In this document: positions 1-8,702 of the stretch, one piece after another | Numbering within the stretch: position 1 is the stretch's first letter | Layout of the letters: each line of letters begins with the position of its first letter | Assembly: GCF_005502465.1 (NCBI RefSeq) | Contig: NZ_SCOT01000014.1 | Coordinates: forward strand, 21,987 to 85,986 | From: Sphingopyxis sp. L1A2A | Lineage (GTDB): Bacteria; Pseudomonadota; Alphaproteobacteria; Sphingomonadales; Sphingomonadaceae | DNA: 64,000 nucleotides | Direction of reading: 5' to 3' | Made by a program: the position numbers and the translations under genes | Notes under the pieces: model-generated | Seen by the model: only the letters and a program-made list of their open reading frames with translations | Databases searched by the model: none | Told to the model about the DNA's origin: nothing

Positions 1-654
1 CAACGGCACCCCCAGCACCGCCGACAGGTCGGCGAGCGCCTGCTCGCCGCTGGTCACCTTGATGGCGTGCATACCGAGCCGGGCGGCGGGTTTGCAGTTG
101 ATGCCGAGGTCGTCGAGATAGACGCAGGCGGCCGGTGCCACGTCCAGCGCGTCGCACATCATTTTGTAGATGCGCGGATCGGGTTTGCGGACCCCGACCT
201 TGCTCGATTCGATGACATGGTCGAACCGCGCCATGATCGCGGCGACCTCCTCGGCCTTGGCGAAGCTGCGCGCCATGCCGGCGCCGACAACGCCCATCGA
301 ACCCGACGGCACGTTGTTGGTGATGCAGCCGAGGGTGAAGCCGCGCGCTTTCAGCGTGTCGAGCGCCGCGACCATCGCCGGGCGGACGGTGCCGGCGAGC
401 ACCGCGAGCACCGCTTCGCCCTCGAGCTCATGCCCCAGCGCCCGCGCTTCGGCGGCGAACAAGGTGTCAAAGGTCGCGGCATCGATTTCGGCGCGCTCGA
501 ACTTCGCCCATGCATTGTGGTCGGGATCGGCGGCGTTGACGCGGCGCACGAAATCGCGCGGCAAGCCGCGCTCGTCCTCGAGCCGGTTGAACGCTTCGAA
601 CGGCGACGAGGTGATGACGCCGCCGAAATCGAAAATCACGGTGGTTATCGTCAT
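1..654 (-). CDS. HAD-IA family hydrolase (C-terminus cut by window edge)
   Basis: The gene runs leftward off the window, so its C-terminus is missing; 218 codons are visible. The N-terminus reads TVIFDFGGVITSSPFEAF, the HAD motif I region. The usual second Asp of DxD is Gly (D-F-G-G-V), as in the YihX/ACAD10-like subgroup of HAD phosphatases. CITNN (motif II), K in VGVRKPD (motif III) and YLDD (motif IV) follow in order, so the catalytic core is complete. The ATG overlaps the TGA of the upstream DUF2855 gene by ATGA, indicating translational coupling. Substrate cannot be read from the sequence; a small phosphorylated metabolite is the family expectation. Confidence 0.85.
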   Translation of the reverse strand, partial: MTITTVIFDFGGVITSSPFEAFNRLEDERGLPRDFVRRVNAADPDHNAWAKFERAEIDAATFDTLFAAEARALGHELEGEAVLAVLAGTVRPAMVAALDTLKARGFTLGCITNNVPSGSMGVVGAGMARSFAKAEEVAAIMARFDHVIESSKVGVRKPDPRIYKMMCDALDVAPAACVYLDDLGINCKPAARLGMHAIKVTSGEQALADLSAVLGVPL

Positions 655-1754
655 GGAGCGATGACAATCCCGGTCTTCGGATCGGCCTGTCCCGACAGCA
701 TTTCGCGATAGGCGGCGAGCGCCGCGTCGCCGCCGCTGCGCTTGTCGATGCTGGCGATCCGCGGGGCGACGTCCATGAACGCCAGCCACGCCGCGGCGAT
801 TTTTTGCCCGAACACCGCCCCGCCCCAGTCGGCGATCCGCTTCTGGCTGCGCCCGGGGGCAAAAAAGCCCTGGCGGTCGGGGCCGGGCAGACCTTCAGCG
901 TCGGCCTGCGCGTCCCAATGCGATTTGCCGACGACGATCGATGCCTGCAACTGGCCGCCGAAATGGCTGTGGACGCTGCGCGTCACCGCGCCATTGCCCG
1001 CCATGTCGACCAGCGCGGCGGGGGTCGATGCGTTGAGCGTCATGATCTGGTCATAGCTGATGACGCGGTCATAGATGCCTTGCGCCGCGAGCGCATCGAC
1101 ATTGGCGGCGCTGGTCAACCCGATCGTTTCGGGGCGGTCGGCGCGTTGCTTGAGGGCAAAGCCCAGCCCGATCGCGGTCTTGCTCGATGCGCTGGCGATC
1201 AGGATCTGCTGGACGCCATAATCGCCCTCATCCTCGAACTGGTCGGCGATCAGCCAGCCGGTCAGGAACAGCGGGCGGAACACCGGCCAAAAATCATGGT
1301 CGGCGGCGCGATAGTCGGCCATCGCCTCGATCCGTTGGTAGTTGTTGTAAATGGGGGGCAGGGCGGTGCGGCGTGGGGTCACGTCGGTGAAACCGCCGGG
1401 TCCGGCCTTGCCGACGGTCAGCACCGCATCGCTCGCCATCGGATAATAGCCATAAAAGCGGTCGCCGACAGACACGCCCTCGGCGGCGCTTTCGGTGACG
1501 GTCGCGAAACCCCAGACCGGCAGGCGGCCGGGTTCGCCCGGTTCGGCGAAGAAGTCCCAATAGCCCTGATCATTGCCGAAGAGGCCCGCGGGCTTGCCGA
1601 ACACCGCGTAGGTGATGTTGTTCGCGGTCATCGCATAGCTGTCGACATGCACGCGCACCTGCCCCGATGCGAGCGGGCTGTCGGGGTCGGCAACCAGCCG
1701 GGCTTGCGTAATATCGTCGCGATCGATGTCGATCGCCCAGCTCGTTAAACTCAT
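651..1754 (-). CDS. DUF2855 family protein (MDR-like fold)
   Basis: A 367-residue protein that I assign to DUF2855, a family distantly related to the medium-chain dehydrogenase/quinone oxidoreductase fold. The N-terminus has the AMTANNITYAVFG stretch typical of these proteins. ILIASASSKTA near the middle resembles a nucleotide-binding turn. The ATG at 1754 is preceded by GGAGGGG at good spacing; a longer frame to 1802 lacks such a site. The stop overlaps the start of the HAD hydrolase gene. No catalytic function is established for the family; oxidoreductase activity is only inferred. Confidence 0.8.
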   Translation of the reverse strand: MSLTSWAIDIDRDDITQARLVADPDSPLASGQVRVHVDSYAMTANNITYAVFGKPAGLFGNDQGYWDFFAEPGEPGRLPVWGFATVTESAAEGVSVGDRFYGYYPMASDAVLTVGKAGPGGFTDVTPRRTALPPIYNNYQRIEAMADYRAADHDFWPVFRPLFLTGWLIADQFEDEGDYGVQQILIASASSKTAIGLGFALKQRADRPETIGLTSAANVDALAAQGIYDRVISYDQIMTLNASTPAALVDMAGNGAVTRSVHSHFGGQLQASIVVGKSHWDAQADAEGLPGPDRQGFFAPGRSQKRIADWGGAVFGQKIAAAWLAFMDVAPRIASIDKRSGGDAALAAYREMLSGQADPKTGIVIAP

Positions 1755-1846
1755 TTGCGGACCCCTCCGATTGTCTGGCCGCTTTCGCGGAATGGTGGCC
1801 ATTCATACAGATGCAGCCCGCGCTGACAATCGCCGCGGCGCGGCCG

Positions 1847-2536
1847 TCAGCCGATGGCGGTGTCAAACAGCGATCCGATCGCGATCGTCACCGCCATCGC
1901 CGCCGCGCCCCAGAACGTGACGCGGACGACCGGGCGAAGCATCGGGGCGTTGCCTGCCCAGGCGCCAAGCGCGCCGAGGATGGCGAGGAAGGCGAGCGAT
2001 GCCGCCGACACCGTAAAGGGCAACGAGCCGCCCTGATCGAGCAATACTGTCGCGAGCGGCAAGGCCGCGCCGATCGCAAAACTTGCTGCCGAAGCCACCG
2101 CGGCTTGCACCGGCCGCGCGGTCATCGCGTCGGTCAACCCCAACTCGTCGCGCAAGTGCGTGTCGAGCGCATCATGCGCGGTCAGCTGCGCCGCCACCTG
2201 CTCGGCAAGCGGTCGATCCAGCCCGCGCTGCTGATAGATTTGGGTCAACTCCTCCAGCTCGAACTCGGGATCCGCCGCGAGGTGGCGCTTCTCCAGCTCT
2301 ACATCGGATCTTTCGGCGTCGCCCTGCGAACTGACCGAAACATATTCGCCCGCCGCCATCGACATCGCGCCCGCCACCAGCCCCGCGGTGCCGGTAACCA
2401 GGACCGACGATTGCGCGGCGCCCGCCGCGGCGACCCCGGCGATCAGGCTCGCGGTCGATACGATCCCGTCGTTGGCGCCGAGGATCGCGGCGCGCAGCCA
2501 GCCGATCCGCGTCACCGCGTGGGTTTCCTCGTGCAT
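1847..2536 (-). CDS. VIT1/CCC1-family transporter
   Basis: A 229-residue membrane protein of the VIT (vacuolar iron transporter/CCC1) family, expected to move Fe(II) or Mn(II) across the inner membrane. The N-terminal LRAAILGANDGIVSTASLI and AGAMSMAAGEYVSVSSQ segments are the family signatures. A charged cytoplasmic stretch (about residues 70-130) follows, then two or three C-terminal hydrophobic helices. The ATG at 2536 has GAGGGGG just upstream; a TTG four codons earlier would overlap the SMP-30 stop. It lies 8 bp after that gene, so co-transcription is likely. Confidence 0.85.
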   Translation of the reverse strand: MHEETHAVTRIGWLRAAILGANDGIVSTASLIAGVAAAGAAQSSVLVTGTAGLVAGAMSMAAGEYVSVSSQGDAERSDVELEKRHLAADPEFELEELTQIYQQRGLDRPLAEQVAAQLTAHDALDTHLRDELGLTDAMTARPVQAAVASAASFAIGAALPLATVLLDQGGSLPFTVSAASLAFLAILGALGAWAGNAPMLRPVVRVTFWGAAAMAVTIAIGSLFDTAIG

Positions 2537-2544
2537 GATCCCCC

Positions 2545-3465
2545 TCAATATTGGAGTTGCAGCCCCGGCCGCGCCCAGCGCGTCTTGACCAGCCGTCCGG
2601 TGCCCGACAGGGTGATATAGGCGTCCTGCCGGTCGGGTCCGCCGAACGCGATGTTGGTGGTGAAAATATCGTCGGTCGCGACAAATTCGACCAGCTCACC
2701 CGCGGGCGAGATCACCGAAATGCCGCACTCGCCGATCGTCGCGACGCAGATATTGCCCGATGCCTCCATCGCCAGACTGTCGAAGAATTTATAGCCTGCG
2801 GGGCGATAGAGCGGGATGCCGGGACCGCCGGGGCCGGCGTCGGCGGCGACCTTGCCGGGGGCGATTATGTTGAACTTCATCAGGCGGCAGGTGTAGGTTT
2901 CGGCGGCGTACAGCGCGCTGCCGTCGGGCGACAGGCCGACGCCATTGGGGTTGTTCGACGGAAAGATGACTTCCTCGATAAAACTGCCGTCGGCCTTGGC
3001 ATAGAAGATGCCGACAATGTCGTGGCAGCGCGCAGCATAATCGACCTTGCCGTGATCGGTGAACCAGAAGCCGTCGTGGGCGTCGAACACGATGTCGTTG
3101 GGACCGCGCAGGGAGACGCCATGATCGCCGCTCTGGTAGAGAATTTCGACCGCACCGGTGTCGATGTCGATACGCTCGATCCGCCCGCCCGAATAATCAC
3201 TGGCGATGCCGTGCGGGGCGAGATAGCCGTTCGCTTCGACATAGTTGAAGCCGCCGTTGTTACAGCAATAGAGCTTGCCGTCGGGGCCAATCGCCAGGCC
3301 GTTGGGGCCGCCACCGGGGGTCGCGATGACCTGTTTCTTGCCGCCCGGCCAGCACCGCGTGATCCGCCCCGCCTCGATCTCGACGACGATGACACTGCCG
3401 TCGTCCATCACCACCGGCGCCTCGGGAAAACGCAATCCGTCGGCGATCAATTCGAACTCGGCCAT
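2545..3465 (-). CDS. SMP-30/gluconolactonase-family protein
   Basis: A 306-residue six-bladed propeller lactonase-type protein. The metal-site motifs are recognisable: Glu15 in RFPEAPV, GGPNGLAIGPDG, RGPNDIVFDAHDGFWFTD and NNPNGVGLSPDG. Related enzymes hydrolyse sugar lactones or organophosphates, but the substrate is not predictable here. The start at 3465 is chosen because AAGGGAGA precedes it; an upstream in-frame ATG at 3513 has no such site and would overlap the divergent gene. It is the first gene of a leftward group with the VIT transporter. Confidence 0.85.
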   Translation of the reverse strand: MAEFELIADGLRFPEAPVVMDDGSVIVVEIEAGRITRCWPGGKKQVIATPGGGPNGLAIGPDGKLYCCNNGGFNYVEANGYLAPHGIASDYSGGRIERIDIDTGAVEILYQSGDHGVSLRGPNDIVFDAHDGFWFTDHGKVDYAARCHDIVGIFYAKADGSFIEEVIFPSNNPNGVGLSPDGSALYAAETYTCRLMKFNIIAPGKVAADAGPGGPGIPLYRPAGYKFFDSLAMEASGNICVATIGECGISVISPAGELVEFVATDDIFTTNIAFGGPDRQDAYITLSGTGRLVKTRWARPGLQLQY

Positions 3466-3511
3466 ATCCGTCTCCCTTGCGCGTCCGCACTTGCTGTGCT
3501 TTGCGGCCATC

Positions 3512-4111
3512 ATGCCCGTTCGTTCGCTGTTCGCCAGTATTTTCTACGAGGCCGATATCGGCTCGCCCGACCTGCTCGCCGAGCTGGAGGACAGCAGCCG
3601 CCTGTTTGCCGAGGAGGATGGCGCGGGGCGCGCGTGGAGCCGCGCGCATGGCTATAAGGGCTACACAAGCTACGCCAGCCTCGGCGACCTGCCCGAGCGC
3701 GATCCGGCATTTCACGACCTGAAACGTCTGCTCGACAAGGAAGTGAAAGCCTTTGCCAAGGCGGCGCATTTCGACCTCGCCAAGCCCCTGAAGCTCGACA
3801 GCCTGTGGGTCAATGTCCTGAAACCCGGCGGCACGCATAGCGGCCATATCCACCCGCACAGCATCGTGTCGGGAACCTTCTATGTCGCGGTGCCGTCGGG
3901 GTCGGGGGCGCTGAAACTGGAAGACCCGCGGCTCGCGATGCTGATGGCGGCGCCGGGGCGCACCGCCGATGCACCCGAACATCTGCTGCCCTTCGTCTAT
4001 GCGCAGCCTGCGGCGGGGCGGGTGTTCCTATGGGAAAGCTGGCTGCGCCACGAAGTGATGCCGCATAGCGGCAAGGGCGAACGGATCAGCATCAGCTTTA
4101 ACTATCGCTGA
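3512..4111 (+). CDS. 2OG-Fe(II) oxygenase family protein (TIGR02466-like)
   Basis: A 199-residue protein of the small 2-oxoglutarate/Fe(II) oxygenase group with the LWVNVLKPGGTHSGHIHPHS core. Candidate iron ligands are among His112/His114/His116, with a distal His180 in WLRHEVMPHSG and a 2OG-binding Arg191 in ERISISFNYR. These match the expected H...H and R arrangement of the PF13759-type fold. The ATG at 3512 is the first Met before the conserved FASIFYEADI start. It is divergent from the SMP-30 gene. Substrate unknown. Confidence 0.85.
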   Translation: MPVRSLFASIFYEADIGSPDLLAELEDSSRLFAEEDGAGRAWSRAHGYKGYTSYASLGDLPERDPAFHDLKRLLDKEVKAFAKAAHFDLAKPLKLDSLWVNVLKPGGTHSGHIHPHSIVSGTFYVAVPSGSGALKLEDPRLAMLMAAPGRTADAPEHLLPFVYAQPAAGRVFLWESWLRHEVMPHSGKGERISISFNYR

Positions 4112-4155
4112 GCGCGACTATATCGGCGGCCTATTCTAACGAAGGATCATCCCCC

Positions 4156-5589
4156 ATGACCGCGACCTACGACGCCGACCTTCAGCTTTTCATCAACGGT
4201 GCCTGGCGGAGCGGTGAGGGGCGCGAGGGGCGGCCGGTGTATAACCCCGCGACCGCCGGCACGATCGCCGAGCTGCCGGTCGCGACCATCGCCGATCTTG
4301 ATGAGGCGCTCGCTGCCGCCGAGCGTGGCTGGCCGGTGTGGCGCGCCAAGAGTTTCGACGAGCGCGCCGCGCTGATGCACAAGGCTGCGGGCATCATCCG
4401 CGAGCGGGTCGAGCATATTGCGACGCTGCTGACGCTGGAGCAGGGCAAACCGATCGCCGAGGCGCGCGGCGAAGTGCTGTCGGCGGCGGGGCTGTTCGAT
4501 TATTTTGCCGAGCAGGGCAAACGCATCGAAGGCCGCGTGCTCCAGCGGCCCGCGGGCCAGCGCACGATGGTGCTGCGCCAGCCGGTCGGCCCGGTCGCGG
4601 GGTTCAGCCCGTGGAACTTTCCGGTCAATCTGATGGTCAAGAAAATCGCCCCCGCACTCGCCGCGGGCTGCGTCGTGATCGCCAAGGCGCCTGAAGAAAC
4701 CCCGGGCTGCACCAGCGCGATCATGCGCTGCATCGCCGATGCCGGCATCCCCGGCGATGTCGTCCAGCTCGTTTACGGCGACCCCGACAGGATCAGCCGC
4801 CATTTGCTCGCCAGCCCGGTGATCCGCAAGGTCAGTTTCACCGGCTCGACCGCGGTCGGCAAACATCTGATGAAACTCGCCGCCGATGGCGTGAAGCGCA
4901 TCACGATGGAGCTTGGCGGCCACGCCCCGGTGCTGATTTTCGACGATTGCGACCTCGAAGCCACGCTCGACAAGGTCGTGTGGCAAAAGTTCCGCAACGC
5001 CGGACAGGTGTGCATTTCGCCGACGCGCTTCTATGTCCAGCAGGGTATCTACGACGCTTTTGTGAAGGGCTTCGCCGAGCGGACCGCGAAGGTAAAGATC
5101 GGCAGCGGGTTCGACGCCGATACGCAAATGGGGCCGCTCGCCAACGCGCGCCGCGCCCCGGCGCTGGCGGCGCTGGTCGCCGATGCCAAGGCCAAGGGCG
5201 CGCGCGTGATCGCGGGCGGCGAGGTGACGGGCGAGGGCTATTTCTTCCAGCCGACCGCGATCGCCGACGTCCCGCTCGACGCCGATGCGATGCACCACGA
5301 ACCGTTCGGCCCGATGGCGCTGATCCGCCCCTTCGGCACCGAGGACGAAGCCTTGGAGCAGGCGAACCGGCTGCCTTACGGCCTCGCCGCCTTCGCCTTC
5401 ACCGAGAACGGCCGCCGCATCAACCGCATCGCCGATGGTGTCGAGAGCGGTATGGTCGGGATCAACAGCTTCGTCATCTCGACCCTCGACACGCCGTTCG
5501 GCGGGATCAAGGAATCGGGCTTCGGCAGCGAAAGCGGGCCGGAGGGGCTGGACGGCTATCTGGTGACCAAGGCGGTGCATATTTACTAA
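4156..5589 (+). CDS. NAD(P)-dependent aldehyde dehydrogenase, succinate-semialdehyde dehydrogenase-like
   Basis: A full-length (477 aa) ALDH-superfamily enzyme. Visible key residues are Asn154 in PWNFP, Lys177 in IAKAPEE (cofactor), the SFTGSTAVG turn (about 227-235), general base Glu252 in MELGGH and nucleophile Cys286 in GQVCISPTRF. The overall pattern resembles GabD-like succinate-semialdehyde or related medium-chain semialdehyde dehydrogenases, but specificity cannot be fixed. GAAGGA lies upstream of the ATG. It stands alone, 44 bp after the 2OG oxygenase gene, and is followed by a palindromic repeat. Confidence 0.88.
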   Translation: MTATYDADLQLFINGAWRSGEGREGRPVYNPATAGTIAELPVATIADLDEALAAAERGWPVWRAKSFDERAALMHKAAGIIRERVEHIATLLTLEQGKPIAEARGEVLSAAGLFDYFAEQGKRIEGRVLQRPAGQRTMVLRQPVGPVAGFSPWNFPVNLMVKKIAPALAAGCVVIAKAPEETPGCTSAIMRCIADAGIPGDVVQLVYGDPDRISRHLLASPVIRKVSFTGSTAVGKHLMKLAADGVKRITMELGGHAPVLIFDDCDLEATLDKVVWQKFRNAGQVCISPTRFYVQQGIYDAFVKGFAERTAKVKIGSGFDADTQMGPLANARRAPALAALVADAKAKGARVIAGGEVTGEGYFFQPTAIADVPLDADAMHHEPFGPMALIRPFGTEDEALEQANRLPYGLAAFAFTENGRRINRIADGVESGMVGINSFVISTLDTPFGGIKESGFGSESGPEGLDGYLVTKAVHIY

Positions 5590-5593
5590 TGAT

Positions 5594-5668
5594 TGTCGCC
5601 CCAGCGAAAGCTGGGGCCGCTGTCGTCCTGTCAGAACGATGGAGATCCCGGCTTTCGCTGGGATGACG
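5594..5668. repeat. Dispersed palindromic repeat (copy of the GTCGCCCC...GCGAAAG family)
   Basis: Between the ALDH stop and the SDR stop there are two inverted units. GTCGCCCCAGCGAAAGCTGGGG is followed by CCCGGCTTTCGCTGGGATGACG; each folds alone, and the outer ends also pair. A related copy lies at 7402-7491. It could act as a bidirectional transcription stop for the two convergent genes, but there is no T-run. Confidence 0.7.
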
Positions 5669-5676
5669 TTATTCTG

Positions 5677-6438
5677 CTAATCCCGCTCCAACGCCACGAA
5701 ATCGCGCCCCATCGGCGCCAGATGCGCGCCGCCATCGACAAAGATCGTCTGCCCGGTCACCGCCTCGGCGCGCGCCAGATACACCACAGCGTCGGCAATC
5801 TGAGCTGGGGTCGGTAGCGCGCCCAGCGGCATCCGTCCCGCGAGCCGCTCGACCTGCGCCGCCGAATAATCGTCGGTCGCCAGCGTCAGCCCCGGCGCGA
5901 CGGCGTTGACCCGCGCGCGGTGTCCGAACGCGACCGCCAGCGTCGCGGTCGCCTGCCACAGCGCCGATTTCGACAGGCTATAGGCAAGCTGATCGGGCAC
6001 CGGCTGTACGACGCGTTGGTCGACGATATTGACGATCGCCGGGCGGCTGCCTTCGCTCGCCGCGACGAGTGCCTTTGCAAGCATCACCGGCGCAGACAAG
6101 TTGACCTGCATCATCTCCGTCAGCGCCGCGGTCGACAGATCGGCCCACGCACCCTCGGCAAACATTGCGGCATTGTTGACGAGCAGGTCGGGCGCGCGGC
6201 CGAATTTTTCGATCACCGCGGGGATCAGCGCGTCGACCGCGGCGGGGTCGGACAGGTCGGCGGCGAAGCGGTGGCTGATCGTGCCGGTTTCGGCGAGCGC
6301 GTCGGCAAGCACCGCGTCGGCATCGCCCGGGCTGCGCTTGTGGATCGCCAGCGCATAGCCTTCGCGCGCCAGCCGCGCCGAAATCGCGGCGCCGACGCGG
6401 TGGAGGCCACCGGTGACCAGCGCCAGCTTTTGCGTCAT
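5677..6438 (-). CDS. SDR-family oxidoreductase, FolM/pteridine reductase-like
   Basis: A 253-residue short-chain dehydrogenase/reductase. The nucleotide motif is TGGLHRVG (9-16) and NNA lies at 88-90. The catalytic stretch is NIVDQR...YSLSK with Tyr153 and Lys157. Asp140 stands where most SDRs have Ser, the arrangement known from PTR1/FolM pteridine reductases. The ATG overlaps the stop of the dihydroneopterin aldolase-like gene (ATGA), which strongly supports a pterin substrate such as dihydromonapterin or dihydrofolate. Generic SDR function is certain; the FolM role is an inference from Asp140 plus context. Confidence 0.85.
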   Translation of the reverse strand: MTQKLALVTGGLHRVGAAISARLAREGYALAIHKRSPGDADAVLADALAETGTISHRFAADLSDPAAVDALIPAVIEKFGRAPDLLVNNAAMFAEGAWADLSTAALTEMMQVNLSAPVMLAKALVAASEGSRPAIVNIVDQRVVQPVPDQLAYSLSKSALWQATATLAVAFGHRARVNAVAPGLTLATDDYSAAQVERLAGRMPLGALPTPAQIADAVVYLARAEAVTGQTIFVDGGAHLAPMGRDFVALERD

Positions 6439-6806
6439 TTGCGGCTCCGCCGCATCGTGATGCCGATTTCTTCGCCGTCCTCGGCGATCGCCAGCTTGAC
6501 GATCTTGACCTCGACCTCTTCGACCTTGTCGTCCTGCAGGAACAAAGTGTCGATGATATGGTCGGCGACGCTTTCGATCAGTACGAAATGGACATCCTTG
6601 GGAATACCCTCGGTCGCCGCGAATTTCAGGTGCATGTAATTTTTCGACGCGCTCAATGGTGTCGTCGGATCATAATGATCGGCCATCGCCAGCCGCGCGC
6701 GCACCCCGATGCGCAGCGGCTGCGGCAGGTGGGTTTCTTCGGAATAAATGCCGGTCAGCACCTGGGCGATCAGCCCGTCCACCTCCAGCCACAATGTATC
6801 GGTCAC
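6435..6806 (-). CDS. Dihydroneopterin aldolase-like protein (FolB family)
   Basis: A 123-residue protein with the FolB/FolX small tunnelling-fold pattern: WLEVDGLIAQVLTGIYSEETHLPQPLRI at the start and VEEVEVKIVKL with a basic C-terminus at the end. The family cleaves or epimerises 7,8-dihydroneopterin in folate synthesis. The GTG at 6806 is chosen because AGGA lies at proper spacing and the conserved domain begins just after it. The stop overlaps the FolM-like SDR start, so the two are translationally coupled. The usual catalytic Lys and Glu of FolB were not pinned down, so aldolase versus epimerase activity is open. Confidence 0.75.
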   Translation of the reverse strand: MTDTLWLEVDGLIAQVLTGIYSEETHLPQPLRIGVRARLAMADHYDPTTPLSASKNYMHLKFAATEGIPKDVHFVLIESVADHIIDTLFLQDDKVEEVEVKIVKLAIAEDGEEIGITMRRSRK

Positions 6807-6895
6807 AAGAAATCCTGTCGAACGCGGGCGACATTCGGCTTTGCATCGCCGCGCCGCACCCCTAAAGCGCCGCCGCATTAGCGAAAGGGCGCGCG

Positions 6896-7399
6896 TTGGT
6901 CGAGTTACTTCCATTGTCGGACATTGCACCGCAGGCGGTCGAGGCTCTGCTCGACGCCGCGTTCGGCAGCGACCGTTTTGGACGAACCGCCTATCGCATC
7001 CGCGCAGGCGTGGATGCCGTGCCGGCGCTCAGCTTCGCCCGCGTGGCGGATGGCGCGCTGATCGCCACGATCCAGTGCTGGCCGGTGGCGCACCGCGCCG
7101 TCGACGGCACCGCGACGCCGCTGGTGATGGTCGGGCCGGTTGCGGTGCGCCCCGACGTCCAGCGCGGCGGGCATGGCCGCGTACTGATGGCGCATATGCT
7201 GGCGGCGGCCGAAACCCAGGCCGACGGCGCGCTGATGATGATCGGCGATCCCGAATATTATGGGCGCTTTTTCGGGTTCGATGCTGAGGCGACGGGCGCG
7301 TGGGATTTGCCGGGACCGTACGAGAAGCGGCGCCTGCTGGCGCGCGCGGTGAACGGGCATGGGTTGCCGATCGGTGCGGGAATGATCGGGCCGCGCTAA
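6896..7399 (+). CDS. GNAT-family N-acetyltransferase (YhbS-like)
   Basis: A 167-residue acetyltransferase of the COG3153-like group. The acetyl-CoA motif A is VGPVAVRPDVQRGGHGRVLMAHML (R/QxxGxG/A-type loop at about 89-103). The D-PEYYGRFFGF motif near residue 125 is typical of YhbS-type proteins. The start is a TTG at 6896 with GAAAGGG upstream; no ATG precedes the domain. It is divergent from the folB-like gene across about 90 bp. Substrate unknown. Confidence 0.8.
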   Translation: MVELLPLSDIAPQAVEALLDAAFGSDRFGRTAYRIRAGVDAVPALSFARVADGALIATIQCWPVAHRAVDGTATPLVMVGPVAVRPDVQRGGHGRVLMAHMLAAAETQADGALMMIGDPEYYGRFFGFDAEATGAWDLPGPYEKRRLLARAVNGHGLPIGAGMIGPR

Positions 7400-7401
7400 A
7401 G

Positions 7402-7491
7402 CCGTCGCCCCCGCGAAGGCGGGGGCTGCCATCGGTTTACGCGGCGAAGCTGGTCCAGGTTGCCAGCGGCCCCCGCCTTCGCGGGGCGACG
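7402..7491. repeat. Dispersed palindromic repeat, second copy
   Basis: CGTCGCCCCCGCGAAGGCGGGGG is followed about 40 bp later by its inverted counterpart CCCCCGCCTTCGCGGGGCGACG. The outer arms pair over about 22 bases and each arm also folds alone. It is the same family as the copy at 5594-5668, with a different GC content of the stem. Confidence 0.75.
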
Positions 7492-7533
7492 TGATGGGGT
7501 TGCACCCGCCATCCTTCCCCCTATGTCGGACGG

Positions 7534-8118
7534 ATGGTCACCCCCGCGCCTTCGCTTCCCAAGGACTTTGCGCAGCTTTCGCTCACCGAAGCCGCCGAAC
7601 TGCTTGCGGCGCGCAAGCTGCCGCCGGTCGAAAGCTGGTATCCTGAACGCAGCGGCGACAGCTTCATGGAAATCCGCGCCGACGGCAGCTGGTACCATGA
7701 GGGCGGGCGGATCAACCGGCCCGCGATGGTCCGGCTGTTTTCGACGATCCTCCGCCGCGAAGGCGATGGCAGCCATGTCCTCGTCACGCCCGCCGAACGG
7801 CTGAGCATCATGGTCGAGGACACGCCCTTTCGCGCGGTCGAACTGAAAAGCGAGGGGGAGGGCAAGTCCCGCAAGCTCGTCTTCCGCCTCGACACCGACG
7901 ACCTCGTCATGGCCGGACCCGATCACCCGCTCCGCTTTGGCAGCGACCCCGACAGTCCTGACCCGCGGCTGCACGTGCGCGGCGCCATCGGCAACGGCCT
8001 CGAGGCGCGGATCGACCGTGCGCTCTATTATGAGATCGTCGACATGGCGCCGGCCGACCAAAATGATCCGCCCGCGATCTGGTCGAACGGCGCCCAATTC
8101 CCGCTGGTCGATCGCTGA
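7534..8118 (+). CDS. DUF1285 family protein
   Basis: A 194-residue cytosolic protein of DUF1285. The IRADGSWYHEGGRINRPAMVRLFSTILRREGDGSHVLVTPAER pattern and a second half repeating the DDLVMAGPDHPLRF theme are the family features. The function is not known. Its TGA overlaps the ATG of the NudL gene (TGATG), so it begins a three-gene translationally coupled unit with NudL and cca, a neighbourhood also seen in other alphaproteobacteria. Confidence 0.85.
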   Translation: MVTPAPSLPKDFAQLSLTEAAELLAARKLPPVESWYPERSGDSFMEIRADGSWYHEGGRINRPAMVRLFSTILRREGDGSHVLVTPAERLSIMVEDTPFRAVELKSEGEGKSRKLVFRLDTDDLVMAGPDHPLRFGSDPDSPDPRLHVRGAIGNGLEARIDRALYYEIVDMAPADQNDPPAIWSNGAQFPLVDR

Positions 8119-8702
8119 TGCTGTCGGCGAAGCTGCGCGCTGCGCTGGGCAATCTGCTGCCCGACGCGGGCGAGGACGAGGCGTATCTGGGCCCCCCGAC
8201 GCTGCGCGATGCCGCGGTGCTGATCGCCTTTACCGACCGCCCCGATCCCGGCGTCATCCTGACCCAGCGCCCGCAATGGCTGCGCAGCCATGCCGGGCAG
8301 GTCGCCTTTCCGGGGGGCAAGATCGACCCCGGCGACCGCGACGCGATCGACGCGGCGCTGCGCGAGGCCGAGGAAGAAATCGGCCTCGATCGCCGCGACG
8401 TGATGGTGGCGGGGATGACCGAGGCCTATCTGTCGGGCAGCGGCTACCGGATTACCCCGGTGCTCGGCGTCATTCCGCCCGACCTGCCGCTCGATCCCAA
8501 TCCCGACGAGGTCGAGGACTGGTTTGAAGTGCCGCTCGATACGCTGTTCGATCCCGCCAATTATCAGCGGCAGCAAGCGCATTGGCAGGGCCAGGATCGG
8601 CATTATTATGACATGGCGTGGCAGGGGCGGCGGATTTGGGGCGTGACGGCGGGGATCATCATCAATCTGGCGCGGCGGATGCCGGCGGGCTGGCACCGGT
8701 GA
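8118..8702 (+). CDS. CoA pyrophosphatase-type NUDIX hydrolase (NudL-like)
   Basis: A 194-residue NUDIX hydrolase. The NUDIX box GGKIDPGDRDAIDAALREAEEEIGL contains the complete GX5EX7REUXEEXGU pattern with an aspartate in the first acidic position. The preceding LTQRPQWLRSHAGQVAFPGG is the UPF0035 signature of CoA/acyl-CoA diphosphatases, which cleave CoA to 3',5'-ADP and phosphopantetheine. It is sandwiched between DUF1285 and cca with overlapping ends on both sides. Confidence 0.85.
   Translation: MLSAKLRAALGNLLPDAGEDEAYLGPPTLRDAAVLIAFTDRPDPGVILTQRPQWLRSHAGQVAFPGGKIDPGDRDAIDAALREAEEEIGLDRRDVMVAGMTEAYLSGSGYRITPVLGVIPPDLPLDPNPDEVEDWFEVPLDTLFDPANYQRQQAHWQGQDRHYYDMAWQGRRIWGVTAGIIINLARRMPAGWHR

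Noticed and set aside
4147..5580. Long open frame antisense to the aldehyde dehydrogenase gene
   Set aside because: Caused by high GC third positions. It has no domain, no ribosome site and the opposite frame is a complete ALDH with catalytic residues.
5594..7491. Palindromic repeats as intrinsic terminators
   Set aside because: No T-run follows the stems; they are better described as dispersed repeats, although they may still affect transcription ends.
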